Source of the DNA: Bagarius yarrelli
Taxonomy: Eukaryota > Chordata > Actinopteri > Siluriformes > Sisoridae
DNA: 64,000 nucleotides
Direction: 5' to 3'
Assembly: GCA_005784505.1 (NCBI GenBank)
Contig: VCAZ01000021.1
Location: forward strand, 3,079,308 to 3,143,307
Shown: positions 37,701-50,800 of the stretch, piece by piece
Layout of the letters: each line of letters opens with the position of its first letter
Position numbering within the stretch: position 1 is the first letter of the stretch
Made by a program: the position numbers and the translations under genes
Notes under the pieces: generated by a model
What the model was told of the DNA's origin: nothing
Database searches by the model: none
What the model saw: the letters and a program-made list of their open reading frames with translations, nothing else

Positions 37701-40700
37701 CCCAAGCTCCTCGAATGAATCTGTAAAACCAACGTGAAATCATAATGTAAATTGACATGTTTTCGACAATCTGCATTTTTTTTGGCACTTCAATTTTCAC
37801 ACGTTTTAGTTATTTACAGTCAAGTTCATAAACTGCATCTTAGATCCAGCTGTTTCTTTAAACAGCTGGAAGACATTAAAACACAAAGCTTTGAATAAAT
37901 TGCTTTGATGCATGCTTCCTCATAGTCCTCAAAGTCAGCATATGATGAGATCAGTATTTTTACAGTTTCTCATCAAGCAAACTGTTGTCCTGTTGTCAAC
38001 CTGACAGGTAGAACAGCTACATAATCATTTGATAAAAAACCCACAAAAAACTAAAAGTATAAACTGCAAGGAAACAAACCTAATTGCTAATTAGATCACC
38101 TCACCATGCTGATAAAGTAGTAAGGGGGTACGCATATTTTATTGTGTGATGATGTCATCACAGTGGCTTTGATTGCCTATCAGAAAAAGATAAAAAGTCA
38201 GAAACCTCAAAAGCATCAGTGCCATTTAGGACTGGTTTTAGGGCTGGCTCTAGACCTGGGCAGTGGTGGGCTGAGCACACCCGAATATTTGTCTTGCCCA
38301 CCCAATCAAAATTTGGTAAAGACAGTAGTATACAAATACGTTATTATTTTCTTTTGTACAATTTGTGATTTATTAAAAGCTGTCTAAGCTGGGCAGTTTG
38401 AAGAAGGAAGGAAGCCCCAACCAATCACAACGCAAAACCCAAGAGTTTTGATTGGTTGTAGATAACTGGGCAATCTACACTTGAGAGGCACAATTCATAA
38501 AGTGTGGAAATATTTGCTTCTAAATGCAAAGTCACGTAGTTCCACAGATTTTTTAAAATGTTTACTTAATTTCTCTCTTTAAAGTATTACTTAAATATTT
38601 AGTTAAGTTTTGCTCAAACTTTAGCTCCAATAACATTGCCCGAATTTGTGCTGAATTTGTCACTAGCCATTCTGAATGTTGAAAATAACCCTTTGTTTAA
38701 CATTTTAAAAACATTTTTGTGCTAATACTGACTTAATATAATGTTTTCTTAACCAAGCCCAAGCAAGAAAATTGCCCAAGCAAGAAACTGATCTGTCTGG
38801 TCACCCTTCTAAAACCGGGCCTGACTGGTTTTTAGAAAACCTTACCTTTCTCTTATAAAATCCCAAACATCACTATCAGTCTGAACATTCAGTTTCTCAA
38901 GGTCCATCAATTACAACTTAGAATTGTAAGTCAACACAACACTAATCTAGGTTTCTACTTTGCAGGCCTTTATCTATCTGTATCACTGATTAAAAAATAC
39001 TGTGCAAAAAAGATGACAGTACTTTAACTGCCATCAACTGCCTAAAGCATGTGGTGGTATCTTGCCATCTGTCTGAAATGTGTGATCCTGTGGAGTCGAG
39101 AAGATTTTTTTGGGATGTTCTCAGCTTTATCTTTTTAAGTGACTTTTGCAGTCCTAACCGCTGGTAGCCAGTTATTGTGATTATGCCTTTGAGACTGTTG
39201 TGCACATTTTTTTGCTGACTGAACTGTGAAACCACAGCATAAGCGTGCTTCCGCTTTTCATGATCCAGTGCACTGAGAAACTGATAACTACGTTCTGATG
39301 GTCTTCAACAAGCACCCTAGTGGCTGTCTTTACAACATCCTGCAGAATACATCCAAAACCTTGGTTAATGCATCAGTAGTAAAACATCCAATAAGACTAA
39401 ATTGCTTCCAATGCACAAGATTATTTTATAGAAGAATCTTATTCACAGCAACAAAGGCATTTTCTACACCGACTATTGTCTATCAAGGACAAAACTGTCA
39501 AACTCTGGCAATATGTTTTAATTTAGAATTTTGCAAGTAATTGCTACAGTGGTTTTGAGCGTACTTGAGGAAAATGGCAGGCTTAAATCTTGGCAGCAGA
39601 GGTGCAATAAGTCTAACACAGGAATTTCCTTCTCGTTCCTTTCACATCCGTAAGCCTGCGCCCATATGGCAGGCAGATATTGTTGTTGGCTTCTGGGTGA
39701 CAGCATATTATATGCTGTTATTTATGTGCTGGGGGGCATGCGTTTTGTAAAGAGCAAAATCATATGCTTTTTTGCGATGGACAATTCTCACCCTGCTGAA
39801 GAGAACCAGGTCAGCTGCTTTAAAACACATGAAGCATCATCTAGCATAGATCAAAGACGAGGGCTTTTAGAGTTGACTGTATGCACGTTCTTAATAGTTT
39901 TATAGATTTCTGCCGAGCATGTAACCCAAGACTCATTGTACATACGTTACTGAATATGTGTATTGAGTTATAGTGATATAGAGTGCATGGCGAAATGCAT
40001 ATGAAACAGAACCCAACCATTCCATCCAATCCAATTTCTCCCTTATGGCTTAAAGCATTTCTTTGAAATTTAATGGTTACTGCATTGTTGAAATAAATTA
40101 AATGAATTGTAGGGGTTATATAAATCAAGCTTTGCCTCAAAATCTCATGAAGTCATACAATAATAAAAGTCTCTATGAGATTAAAGCGTGGGTGCCAGAT
40201 TCTACATTTTTTTGTGGTTTCACCTTAAGCAATATGCCTGATTAGCAGCAGATGCTTGTTCGGGCTACTTTAACTTTATCTTTAGCACTTTTAGCTACTT
40301 CAACCTTAACTCAACCTCACATGCTATTCTATACTAAGCCTAATGTATGCTTAGGCTCTACATTTACCCCTTAAGCCTTACGGTTGTATGTTAGAGATAA
40401 AACAATGTTTGTCAGTGTATATTTTTTATTTAGTGCATCAATGTTTTTTAGCTCTACTCATTTGTACTAATCATTTTCTGCCTTAGGTTTTAACAGAAAA
40501 TCAGACACATTGATATAAACAAACTTTTTTTTCAGTTCACTCAGTTTTTTCACTTTACATTTTCAGGACTAGTCAATTTCAGACTTTTAATCCACAGTTT
40601 TTTAACAATATACGTTCTCTTATACTTTATCTTAAAGTTACATACAGTTGATTTACATTTATAGCATTTGGCTTACAGCTATTTACATTTACGGCATTTG

Positions 40701-43700
40701 GCAGGTGGTCTTACCCAGAGTAATGTACATTTATTTCATTTATACAGCTGAGCAATTCAGAGTTAGGGACCTTTCACAAGGGTCCAACAGTTGCAGTTTA
40801 ATAGTCCTGGAACCCACAACCATCCGGTCAACAGATTAACACTGTTGCCACATAAAGCCTAAACAAATCCTTTGAGTCAATGTCAAAAGCTATAACTGCT
40901 GAACCACCTGTCAAATTGTTTCAGTTGGTTGAAGTGTTGGAGTGCTAACTGGAAAATTGTGGGTTCGATTCCCAGTACCACCAAGTTACCACTGCTGGGC
41001 CTCTGAGCAAGGCCCTTAAACCTTAATTGCTCATTTGTATAAAGAACATAAACATAAGCTGCTCTGGATAAGGGTGTCTGCCAAATGCTATAAATGTATT
41101 AACCAACACTTATTGTAGTTACTGGGACTCTACAGAGTACCTCATATCCCTACACCAGCCATTTTCACATTTGCAGACTACTATTTTTTATAACAGACAA
41201 TTTATAATTTAATAAATGATTTACCAGTTTAAAGTATTGTAAATAATTAAAAAACTTAAATGTTAATTATTACAGTTGTTTGTAGTAAAATATACAAGAA
41301 AGGGGTATAGTTATTAGTGACACATATTAGTATAGAGTCCTCACCATTTTAAAGGGTTAAAAAGAAACAATAGTTAGACTGTAAATTCTCTTTTTTATTT
41401 GAAAGCAAAAATAATAAATGCTCTACCACCTTCAGATGACTTTTAAAATCATTTTTAATCTTACACTTACGTTGGTTCCTCAGAAACGGTATCTTCCTCA
41501 AATTCTATGGCTTGTTTGAACCAAGGTGGCTTTGCTTCAACCGGCAGCTTCTCTGAAAAGAGACCGAATGATGAAACCTTATGAAGTGTTTCCCTTTTGC
41601 TGATTGCTGCTTTAAATCATTGGAAAAATACCTCAATGTTATCAAGCATTTTACTTAAATAATATTGCATACCAGCAGCTGATAATGTACTGATAAGCAT
41701 TTTAGGAAGAATGCTGCTAACCTGCAGGCTTGTAGCACGGAACAGGAACCAGACAGTCTTCCTTAATGTGTGGTTTGGTGATGGGATTGCAGCCACCAGC
41801 ATGCAAGCCTCTGTGATCAATGCACAGGACCACTCTATAACGCAGCCCTTGTCCACAAGTTACTGTGCACTGTTAATGACATATGCATATAGAAATATAA
41901 CATAGAACAAATATTCAAATATATTCAAAAAGTATTACTGGAATTAACACACAAACTGGTTAAAAAGTTTACACAGGCTTCAATTTCAATACTGCATGTT
42001 GTTATTGTGTAGTATTGTGTTTTTATCTTTTTTAACACTTTCTATTGAAAAACATTTTCTAGAATTTTCTCTATGTCTTATATCTTTCCAATACTGCATG
42101 ATTTTAAGATCCTTACTATATGACCAAAAATATGAGGACACCCCCTTATCCAATCCATATGTGTTTTTTGACCAATCTGCTGCCACATTTGGGAAGCACA
42201 AAATTGTATACAGCGTTTGTGCGTTTGATGTAACATAAAAATTTCTCTTCACAGTAACTAAGAAGCTTCAACACTATTCCACCATGAAGACAAGTTTTCC
42301 CAAGGTTGGTGTGGAAATACTCAAACGACTCACACAGAAACCTGACCTGGTGTGTAATTAAAGGACATCTTAAAATGTATTATTGTGAATGATTTACAAC
42401 TGATCCAAAAACGGTTGTTATTTTTTAAATATAGATAGATTAGTAGTATTAGCTAGAATTTAGAGATTTTGAAAAAGTTGTCTTTATACATAATTGTTAT
42501 TTTTTATTGAAGAAGGGCTTTGAAGACAATAAAGGCTTATAATACTGATATTCTATCCCTTTATCTGTTACGGAGGTCTCAAAAATGTTTTTTGTACAAT
42601 TTGGATCAAAACAGGTGAAAAAAACAAAAAAAGTCTAATAATGTCATGCTCAGGAAACAAAATATGACCATAAAAACCATAAAAACCAGCAAAAGTCAAC
42701 AGCAACTAGTCAGAAGACATGTGGACAGGTTGGTACTCTAGTGTTTTGACTTCAGATACAGCTTTTGTTGACTTTTAGTATGTTAAATGTGATAAAGTGT
42801 TGCAAAGATTAGAGCAATTAGAGATTTTATGATACAAAAATGTGTAACAATTGCTATGAGGTTTAGAATTTCTAAACAAAGCCAAAGCTCAAGCAATCAA
42901 GTTTTAAATAACCCAAAGAGCGGAAGCATGGGATAACTCCCCTGGATATCAGATTTCAATTTTAGTATGTAACTAACTAGGAAGTAATTTAGTTCCTTAT
43001 AAATGATCCACTAAAAACACAAATTGTAAAAATCACAATAATGTACATGCACATGTTTTAATAATCCTAAAAATAAGCAGAAACATTTAGTGTTGTAGTC
43101 AGACGTTACATGTATTTTAGGGAAATGGTGATGAATAAATAGGCATATAGCTATTCATTCCAAAGATTTAAATACAGATTACATGTGCGCTTTTCAAAGT
43201 GTGTCAAAAACAGATGCATGGCTCAATAATTAAGTAAAACTGACATGAAAGTTTTGTTTTGGGATGTACATACAATACATCAATGCAAAGTCATTCAAGA
43301 GAATTATATATGAATTTAAAATTAATTTAGAATTCTTTTATAAATGTTACATAATAATATTAAATCATAAATGATAAATAAAATAATTGTGGTTCCATCT
43401 TTAAATGGAAGATAAGACGTCATCTGATCACCAGTTTCTTCTTGATAATCCAGAAGATCAACTTTGACGTTGAAATGTTTAGAGCTAAGTGACCTAATTA
43501 GTGCTTGGTCAGTTTTTCCTTTAAACATTTTATTATCATACCAATAATTAGCATACCAATATGACTTTTTGTGGGCAATGTTGTATCATAAGGTCAGATC
43601 AGTATGCCTGAGCTATGACATCTCCCCTTTCGTGGTAAAATTTATCAGGCTGCCATGGCCACACCCTTCAACAAAAGATCACGTTTTAACATTATAAAGG

Positions 43701-46700
43701 GCTTTAGATTACACTGACCAAATTTGGTATAAATATGATAAAATCTCTAGGAGGAGTTAAAATACAATGCCTGTTGAACTAGTGCTTTTGCAGACTAGTG
43801 CTCGGGCCGTAACTATTGTTGGATTAAATAACGCTTCAAAAATGTTTCGTATTGTATGTTCAAGTACAAAGCTGAAAAAAATGTTAATTACCGGTGACCA
43901 TTCCTGCGCAATCCATGTTGGACAGTCAAATGTGTTGCAAGGTTGCACAATGGATGTCTTGGATGCATACTGACACTTCCATTCATCTGTGGGAGTGATG
44001 TTTCCCTGCATGTCTTCTTCGACGCATGAGACGGAACGACTTTGAACTCCCCCACCACAGGATGTGGAACAGGCAGTCCATGGGCTGCTCTCCCATCTCA
44101 CATTAGAGATTTCACAGTTTAAGTGGAACGTTCATGTTTTTTTCCATTTAGGGTCAGAAACTTTCAACATTAGTAATAAACACATAGGATTTATCAAAAT
44201 CAGAGTAGAGTTTTAGAGAATAAAATAAGAGCAAGCTATATTGACATGTACAAGAAAGCCTAAATTCCCCAAGCACCTCATTTTTGATTTGCTGAAAGGT
44301 CATACTGTAGTCTCACTGGCTTAAAGCATCTGCACTGACTACTGCAGGAGGACTGAAAGCCTTCAGTGTCTCAGCCTGGCTTTAGGCCCAGTGTGTGCTT
44401 CACTGAAATAGAATGTGAAACCTCTGGCTTTCTGCTATTGTGGAAGAGAACTTGAAATGCTACTCGGCAAAGACAGGCTGAGGTGGACTGGAAAGCTTGC
44501 CAGAACTGAGAGGTTTTAGGCAGGCCAAAGCAAAAGTGCAACAGAAGGCCTAGGACATTAAAGTACATACCGAGGCAGTGGGTGGTAGAGGTCATAGGGC
44601 ATTATTTCCTTGTAGCCATCACTAGAAATTGGACATCAAAAAAACGTAACATTACCCATAATGTTTTTTCATTTAATTTAATGTCGCCTTTAATAAAGTA
44701 ATGAAAAACAGTTGCTCTACTGAGCCTCCATGTTGCGTAGCAGTTTTAATCAACCACCTGGCAGGACAAGGGTCCATGTTGCACTCCTGCAGTCTGGGTT
44801 TGGGCTTGACATTCTCAGGGTAATAATGGCAATACTGGTCCACCACTACTCGTTTACTGCGCAGGTCATAGCACTCTGCTGAAGTAAGCTGATACCCTGC
44901 GAAGAATGAAAAGAACTATATTTGCAAACAGCCATGAAACTGTCAGGGACAATCATTTATATAATATTTTAAAGCATTTTTTTCACCTCCACCACAAGTT
45001 ACAGAACAAGGGAAGAAGTCGGTCTCTCTCCAGCGATGGATAATTGGCTGGTAGAAGATAAACTGCACCACACTGTCTGCACCGCTGGAATAATGGACCT
45101 AAATAAATAATAAAATAATTATTATTATCTTAACCTTTAAGTCAGTTCAAGTCATGACACTGGTTCTTAAGAAATAACAGCCTCTTTCATAAAACATCAG
45201 ACCATAAGTACAATTTTTTTGAACAAAACTTTAATATTTAGAAGCTTAAAACAATTTTTTCTCACCAAAGTCTCAGAAGCCTACTGTGACAAATTCTGTT
45301 GAATTTATTGTTTGGAGCTTGACTTTAAATAAAAAAGTCACTATTCAGCATGGTTTAAATATAGCTGTAGGTCAGCTACACAAACACAGTCTATGGATTA
45401 AGTTGAAATATCTCCTTTTGAAGCCTTACCTTGTGATCAAACATACCTAAGCTAGTATTATCTTAAGGCTGGTTGTCATAAGTCAAAAAACAATGAGGCA
45501 ATCATGCTATCGCTGAAGGGGATTAAAGACGTGCCGGTGCCTTTACTAATACTCATGAACAATGGGATTTGGCACATAGCCAGCAAAACCTCTCCTCTGT
45601 ACACACTTCTGCATTTGAAGTACACATTCCTTTTATATCTGTAGCTCAAGTGGTTGTGGCTTTTGATAAAGACACCTGGTATTAATTTACCTTTACTTAA
45701 CAGTTTAATTTATACACCAAGTGAATCATGTTCTAAATAGGGTCAGGTCACACTCTCATAGGATCTCATAAGGTTTGTCTTCCCCTTCTTGACACTTAGA
45801 AAATTACAATAGTGCAAAGACGCAACTATCCAGAGAGTTCTGTTCTCTTGTTTTTAGTTTAAGACCAAGTCTTGCCTAAATAAACTTCCAAGACCTGTCA
45901 CATTCTTTTGTGGTGACAAAAGTGTTTCATCGAGTGGTAAGATATCACTCCCCATACATCCTTACAAAGTCAGGCCTGGCGTTGGGTAAAACACCCACCA
46001 TATCCCAAAAAACCTCCATCTACTAATAAAGCCATTTATTGAAAACATACGCTGACCAAACTTCCCGTTCGAAATGCTTAAACTTCTTCTAGAACTAACT
46101 TTAAGTCCCAGATGGGTTGTGTCACAAACCGTTTGAGAGCCTTTGGACCATGATAATTTATTAGCGCCCCCCAAAAAAATTAAATTCTGTTTTTGTTTTT
46201 TTAAATTTTCAATACAGGTTTACGATGTTTTGGAACGGTACACTGGAGACTGGTAAACAGACTTGGATCTTCATGGGAATGACATTTTTCAATATTTACA
46301 ACATTTACATAGAGTGATTTCCAGAAAATAGTAGTGCATAATAAAAAAACGCATGATAAAAGGAGAATGGAAAATAGGAACAAAACAAGTCAGACATTTA
46401 TTTACAGTGGAATCACTGCTTGTTTTCACAACTTCTTCCACTTTTCTCAGCTTTCCCAAAAATTGTGATATGAGCTGGCCATTTTCCTAGCCTCAAATTA
46501 GAAAATTAGGCATTTATAGCTTCTGAGATTTCTGTCTCGGACATTCCTATATATTGTGTTATTTTGGATGAATTTTTGTGGAGGAACAGAGTTGTTTTTA
46601 TTGGCAATTTCCAACTGTTTGCTGTGTCATTTCAAACTGGCTGTTTGATTAAGTGTAAGACAGCCAACACATTAATCTTGGGAGCTCCTTAACAAACTGG

Positions 46701-47482
46701 GTTAAAGTAGAGGTGTAATAATTGGAAAGTGGCTGCCAGCCAGAGGTGTAATTTGTTTCTGGAGGAAGTTAAGGGGTGAGTTCACCAGAAAACTTCAAAT
46801 GGCATAGGCTTCCCATAGAAGTGTATGTCTTCTTTCTAGGATCCAGAATAAACTTTAGTCAGGCATAGAGAATGTAGCATTTCCTTAATTCAGGATTGAT
46901 TATCAGCAACTGATTTCAGAAGTGTGAAAACTTTTAAATAGTCCTAAAATGAAATTACTTATACATCAAACAGCTGCTTATTTTCAGTGGTGGAAAGGAT
47001 ACTGAAAATTACTCCTAAAATAAAAGTATTGCTACTTAAGAAATGATTTACTTACTAGTACAAGAAAAGGTACTAAAAAATAATATGACAAGTGAGAGTA
47101 AATAAGTATTTTATTAAAAAACTACTGAAGTTATTTCAGTGTGTAAAATGTGATTTTAAAGCATTCAGGTGCATAGTTCCGCACTTATGGGCTGTTTTCT
47201 GTGCTGCACAAACAGACAGCTATTGAATCTTACATAGTGGGCAAATTTTGAATTGATTTGTCTTTTATGTCTTACATTTACATTTACATTTGCAGCATTT
47301 GGCAGACGCCCTTATCCAGAGCGACTTACAATATTCCTTGTTATACAACTGAGCAATTAGGGCTTAAGGGTTTTGCTCAGTGGCCCAACAGTGGTGGCTT
47401 GGTGAGGCGCTGGGATTGAAACCCGGGTCCTCACATTGGTAGTCCAACAACTTAATTGCGCTAACCAATGCGCTACCATGCG

Positions 47483-47535
<53 letters not shown>

Positions 47536-47579
47536 TATATATATATTTATATATATATATATATATATATAGTAAACAC

Positions 47580-47639
<60 letters not shown>

Positions 47640-47772
47640 TATAGAAACCTATATATATATATATATATACTATATATATAGGTAGCGCATTGGTTAAGTT
47701 GTTGGACTACCAATGTGAGGACCCGGGTTTCAATCCCAGCGCCTATATATATATATGACCTGTTTTAAGGAG

Positions 47773-47836
<64 letters not shown>

Positions 47837-50800
47837 CCAGAAAACGTCAAATGGCATAGACTTCTCATAGACGTGTATTTCTTCTATGAAATATCTGTAC
47901 AAGCTTGATTGGCTTATTGTGGATTGTCAGAAGGATGAACTGACAATCCACGATAAGAGAGCCAAGCTTGTACAGATCTTTACCACCTAATAACTTTAGT
48001 TTGTCCTTCTGGGTATAATTTAGCAGCTTTTACCCGAGTTCATTATCTAATGGCTTTTTGCTGCTAATTTTAGTTTGTGGTATTAATTTGCCACAGTATA
48101 AATGAGTCTGATATCTAAAGATTTTTTTTGCCTTATTTAAATCAAAACTCTAATGACAATCAAGAAAATAATAATGGATAAACTCAAACCCATACCCAGC
48201 CCCCTTAGACAGTGAAGAAGAACAACTATTAAATGTTATAAAGAACAAAAATGAACAGAAATTTGAATAATTTTAAGTATTATAGTAATAATTATAGTAT
48301 TTTTAAACATTCATTCATTCATGAAATGATTCTTAAACAACAAGTAAAAGGAGCTCAATCTAATTACACTCCAAAAAGTAATCTACTCAAGTGCTGTAAC
48401 GTACTTAAAGTAATACTTAAATACTGTAAGGTATCTGTAGTTATTTAATTTTTGCCACTGCTCCTTTAGAATACAGGTGATACATGACATACGAAACAAA
48501 TTTAACAAATCTTACTTTGACAGTAAAGTCAGCCTCTAGTGGTCCAACTATTCTGAGGATCTCCTTGTCACTGAGCTTCTGGAAGTCGATGATGGTGTTC
48601 TGTAAGATGTTTTGCTTGGTTCCCTCTAATGAAAGCTCTCCCTTAATTCCCTGCAAGGTCTTACTCTCCAGAGCTGAAAAAAAAAAAAAAAACTGCTGAT
48701 GGCATATATAAAGCCTATAAAAATATGTTACTCTACATGACAGTATGAGTATTAACAATACATAAAAGTAAAACACTGCCAAATAAATTACTGTACTTTG
48801 AATTAGAAATAAAAACCTTAATATTTGAATGATCCTATTTAAAACAATCCTTATGCTTCATAAGCATAACTGTAAACACAAGTTCTCTGCTTTCTGATTT
48901 TACACTCAGCTAGATGTACAAAGATGTTTATGTCCATTATTAAAGCATAACTTTACAAATAAAGTTTGTATGTCATTAACTTACTGAAGAATGAGTAAAA
49001 GCTTAAATAATGTGCATAGGGCAACATGAAAAGTGCAATTTTTTTATTTCTCCTCCCTCATAATTAGAAATATTAGTGGGAAGTATAGTAGGTGTAGCTG
49101 ATAATGTATACAGTGTTTTCAAGTGATGTCATCAATCCGGAAATTGCCCATACTGGCGGCATTAAACGGAAACAATGAAACTGAAATGATTATCACTGCT
49201 GGAAAATGGTCATGTTTTGGGCTGTACTAATCATTCGGATAAGGCAAAACATTTGGAGTACCAAACTGGTCTGCCAAATGTTATAACAAATTAAGGAGAA
49301 GGGTGTAAAAACTGTCTGAAGTAAGAAGGCACTGTGGTTGGCCAGACTGAAACAGGATTTCCAGAGCAAAGATCTTGACAACATTCACGTTTGTTCTTGC
49401 CATTTCTCATGTAACGTAGCTAGCAGGATATTATTTATTATTATTGTATAAACATGTTGTGGATGAGCTAATGCTGTGCCTCTTTCCGCCATCTGGATAA
49501 AGGCCTTCAAACCTTTATAACATTTAAGGTCTTAAATTGTGTACAGGCTTGGCGAAAGAATGAGCTAGTTTACTATATCGGGATAAGAAATAGAAGGATG
49601 AACTGACAATCCACGATAAGAGAGCCAAGCTTGTACAGATCTTTACCACCTAATAACTTTAGTTTGTCCTTCTAGGTATGATTTAGCAGCTTTTACCCGT
49701 TCTTTCTGTGGTTTAAACATTATAAATTAATAAAACGTCTGTTATAGCACATTAACCTTGCAAGCCAAGCTGTTGTTTACATTTGAGTACCTTCTACTCC
49801 ATAGGTAAAAATGCTATATTCTTTTAATGTATTTTCTACTGTGTATAGATGACATCTGTGCATGGAATTGTGTGGGATAGGTCGTTAGGTTGATTTTATC
49901 CTAAAAACCTTTAAAATGCCAGATTTTTCTATTTTATGGTAATACTGGATCATGTTATGACATTGAAGTAAGAACTATTCAGGAAAACTATGTGTTTTAC
50001 TAGCTTGCTAAGTTTGTCACAGATCTGGCAACTCTGATCATACGTCACATTCATTTTTTGACATTCTAACGAGCACATTTAATGAGTGGGACAATAACAC
50101 ATTTTTACATAACACATTGCGGCTGATGCCGCAGCTAATCACACATTCAAGGTAATATTTGCAATTAAAACCATTTATTTATTTATTTATCTTCTATACC
50201 CGCTTATTGCTTAATTCAGGGTCACAGGGACCAACCGTCTCTGAGAGGGAGATAGGTACACCCTGGACATATCGCCAGTCCATCACAGGGCCACACACAC
50301 ACAGACACACACTCACTTCTATGGGCAATTTAAAATCACCAATCAATTTAACGTACATGTTTTTGGACTGTGGAAGGAAACCGGAGTACCCGGAGTAAAC
50401 CCACGTAAGCATGAGAAGAACATGCAAACTCCACACGGAAAAGCCCCTTCCTGGGAGATGAACCCGGGACCTTCTTGCTGTGAGGCTACAGTGCTAACTA
50501 CTAAGCCACCGTGTTCCCCTAATTGAAACCAATTTATGATACATATATCAGCACTCATTATGTTCCATACACTGCGTAATTGTTTCTAATTTATTTTAGA
50601 TGATCTTTGTTACAAAACATGCTCTTTCTATTCAGTTCTACTTCTAAAGCTTCAAAACCTCATGCTGTGTTTTATGCATTTAACAGATGCTTCCAAGTTT
50701 GATGGACAACCACATTCCATGTTAATTTTAGATATATTGCAAGTTACATTAAATTGCACCTTGTCACATACAGTAGACACATGTGAGAACTTAAAGAAAA

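Larger units (their letters stand above)
29885..45098 (-). other. adamtsl1: adamtsl1 exons for the central TSP1 repeat array
   Basis: Eight TSP1 repeats follow the spacer, marked by CSVTCGGG (44987-45098 into 44758-44896), CSTSCGGG (43892-44096), CTVTCGQG (41722-41869), CSRSCGAG and CSETCGGG (37428-37720, the latter continuing in 33414-33543), CSATCGVG (31613-31823), CSHTCGGG (30654-30833) and CSATCGEG (29885-30038). Most exon junctions fall just before or just after the CSxxCG core. The small exon 44571-44621 encodes the conserved link YKEIMPYDLYHPLPR. WxxW motifs before several cores are the usual C-mannosylation sites; use of these sites is inferred from the family. Confidence 0.88.

Noticed and set aside
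39298..39905. Cluster of 60-80 residue open frames on the plus strand
   Set aside because: No domain, splice context or codon signal; they lie within an adamtsl1 intron and overlap each other in different frames.
47436..47633. Open frame of repeated Tyr-Ile residues
   Set aside because: It is the translation of the TA-dinucleotide array and has no coding character.
50159..50436. Open frames on both strands at about 50.2-50.4 kb
   Set aside because: Both lie inside the interspersed SINE-like repeat at 50165-50525.
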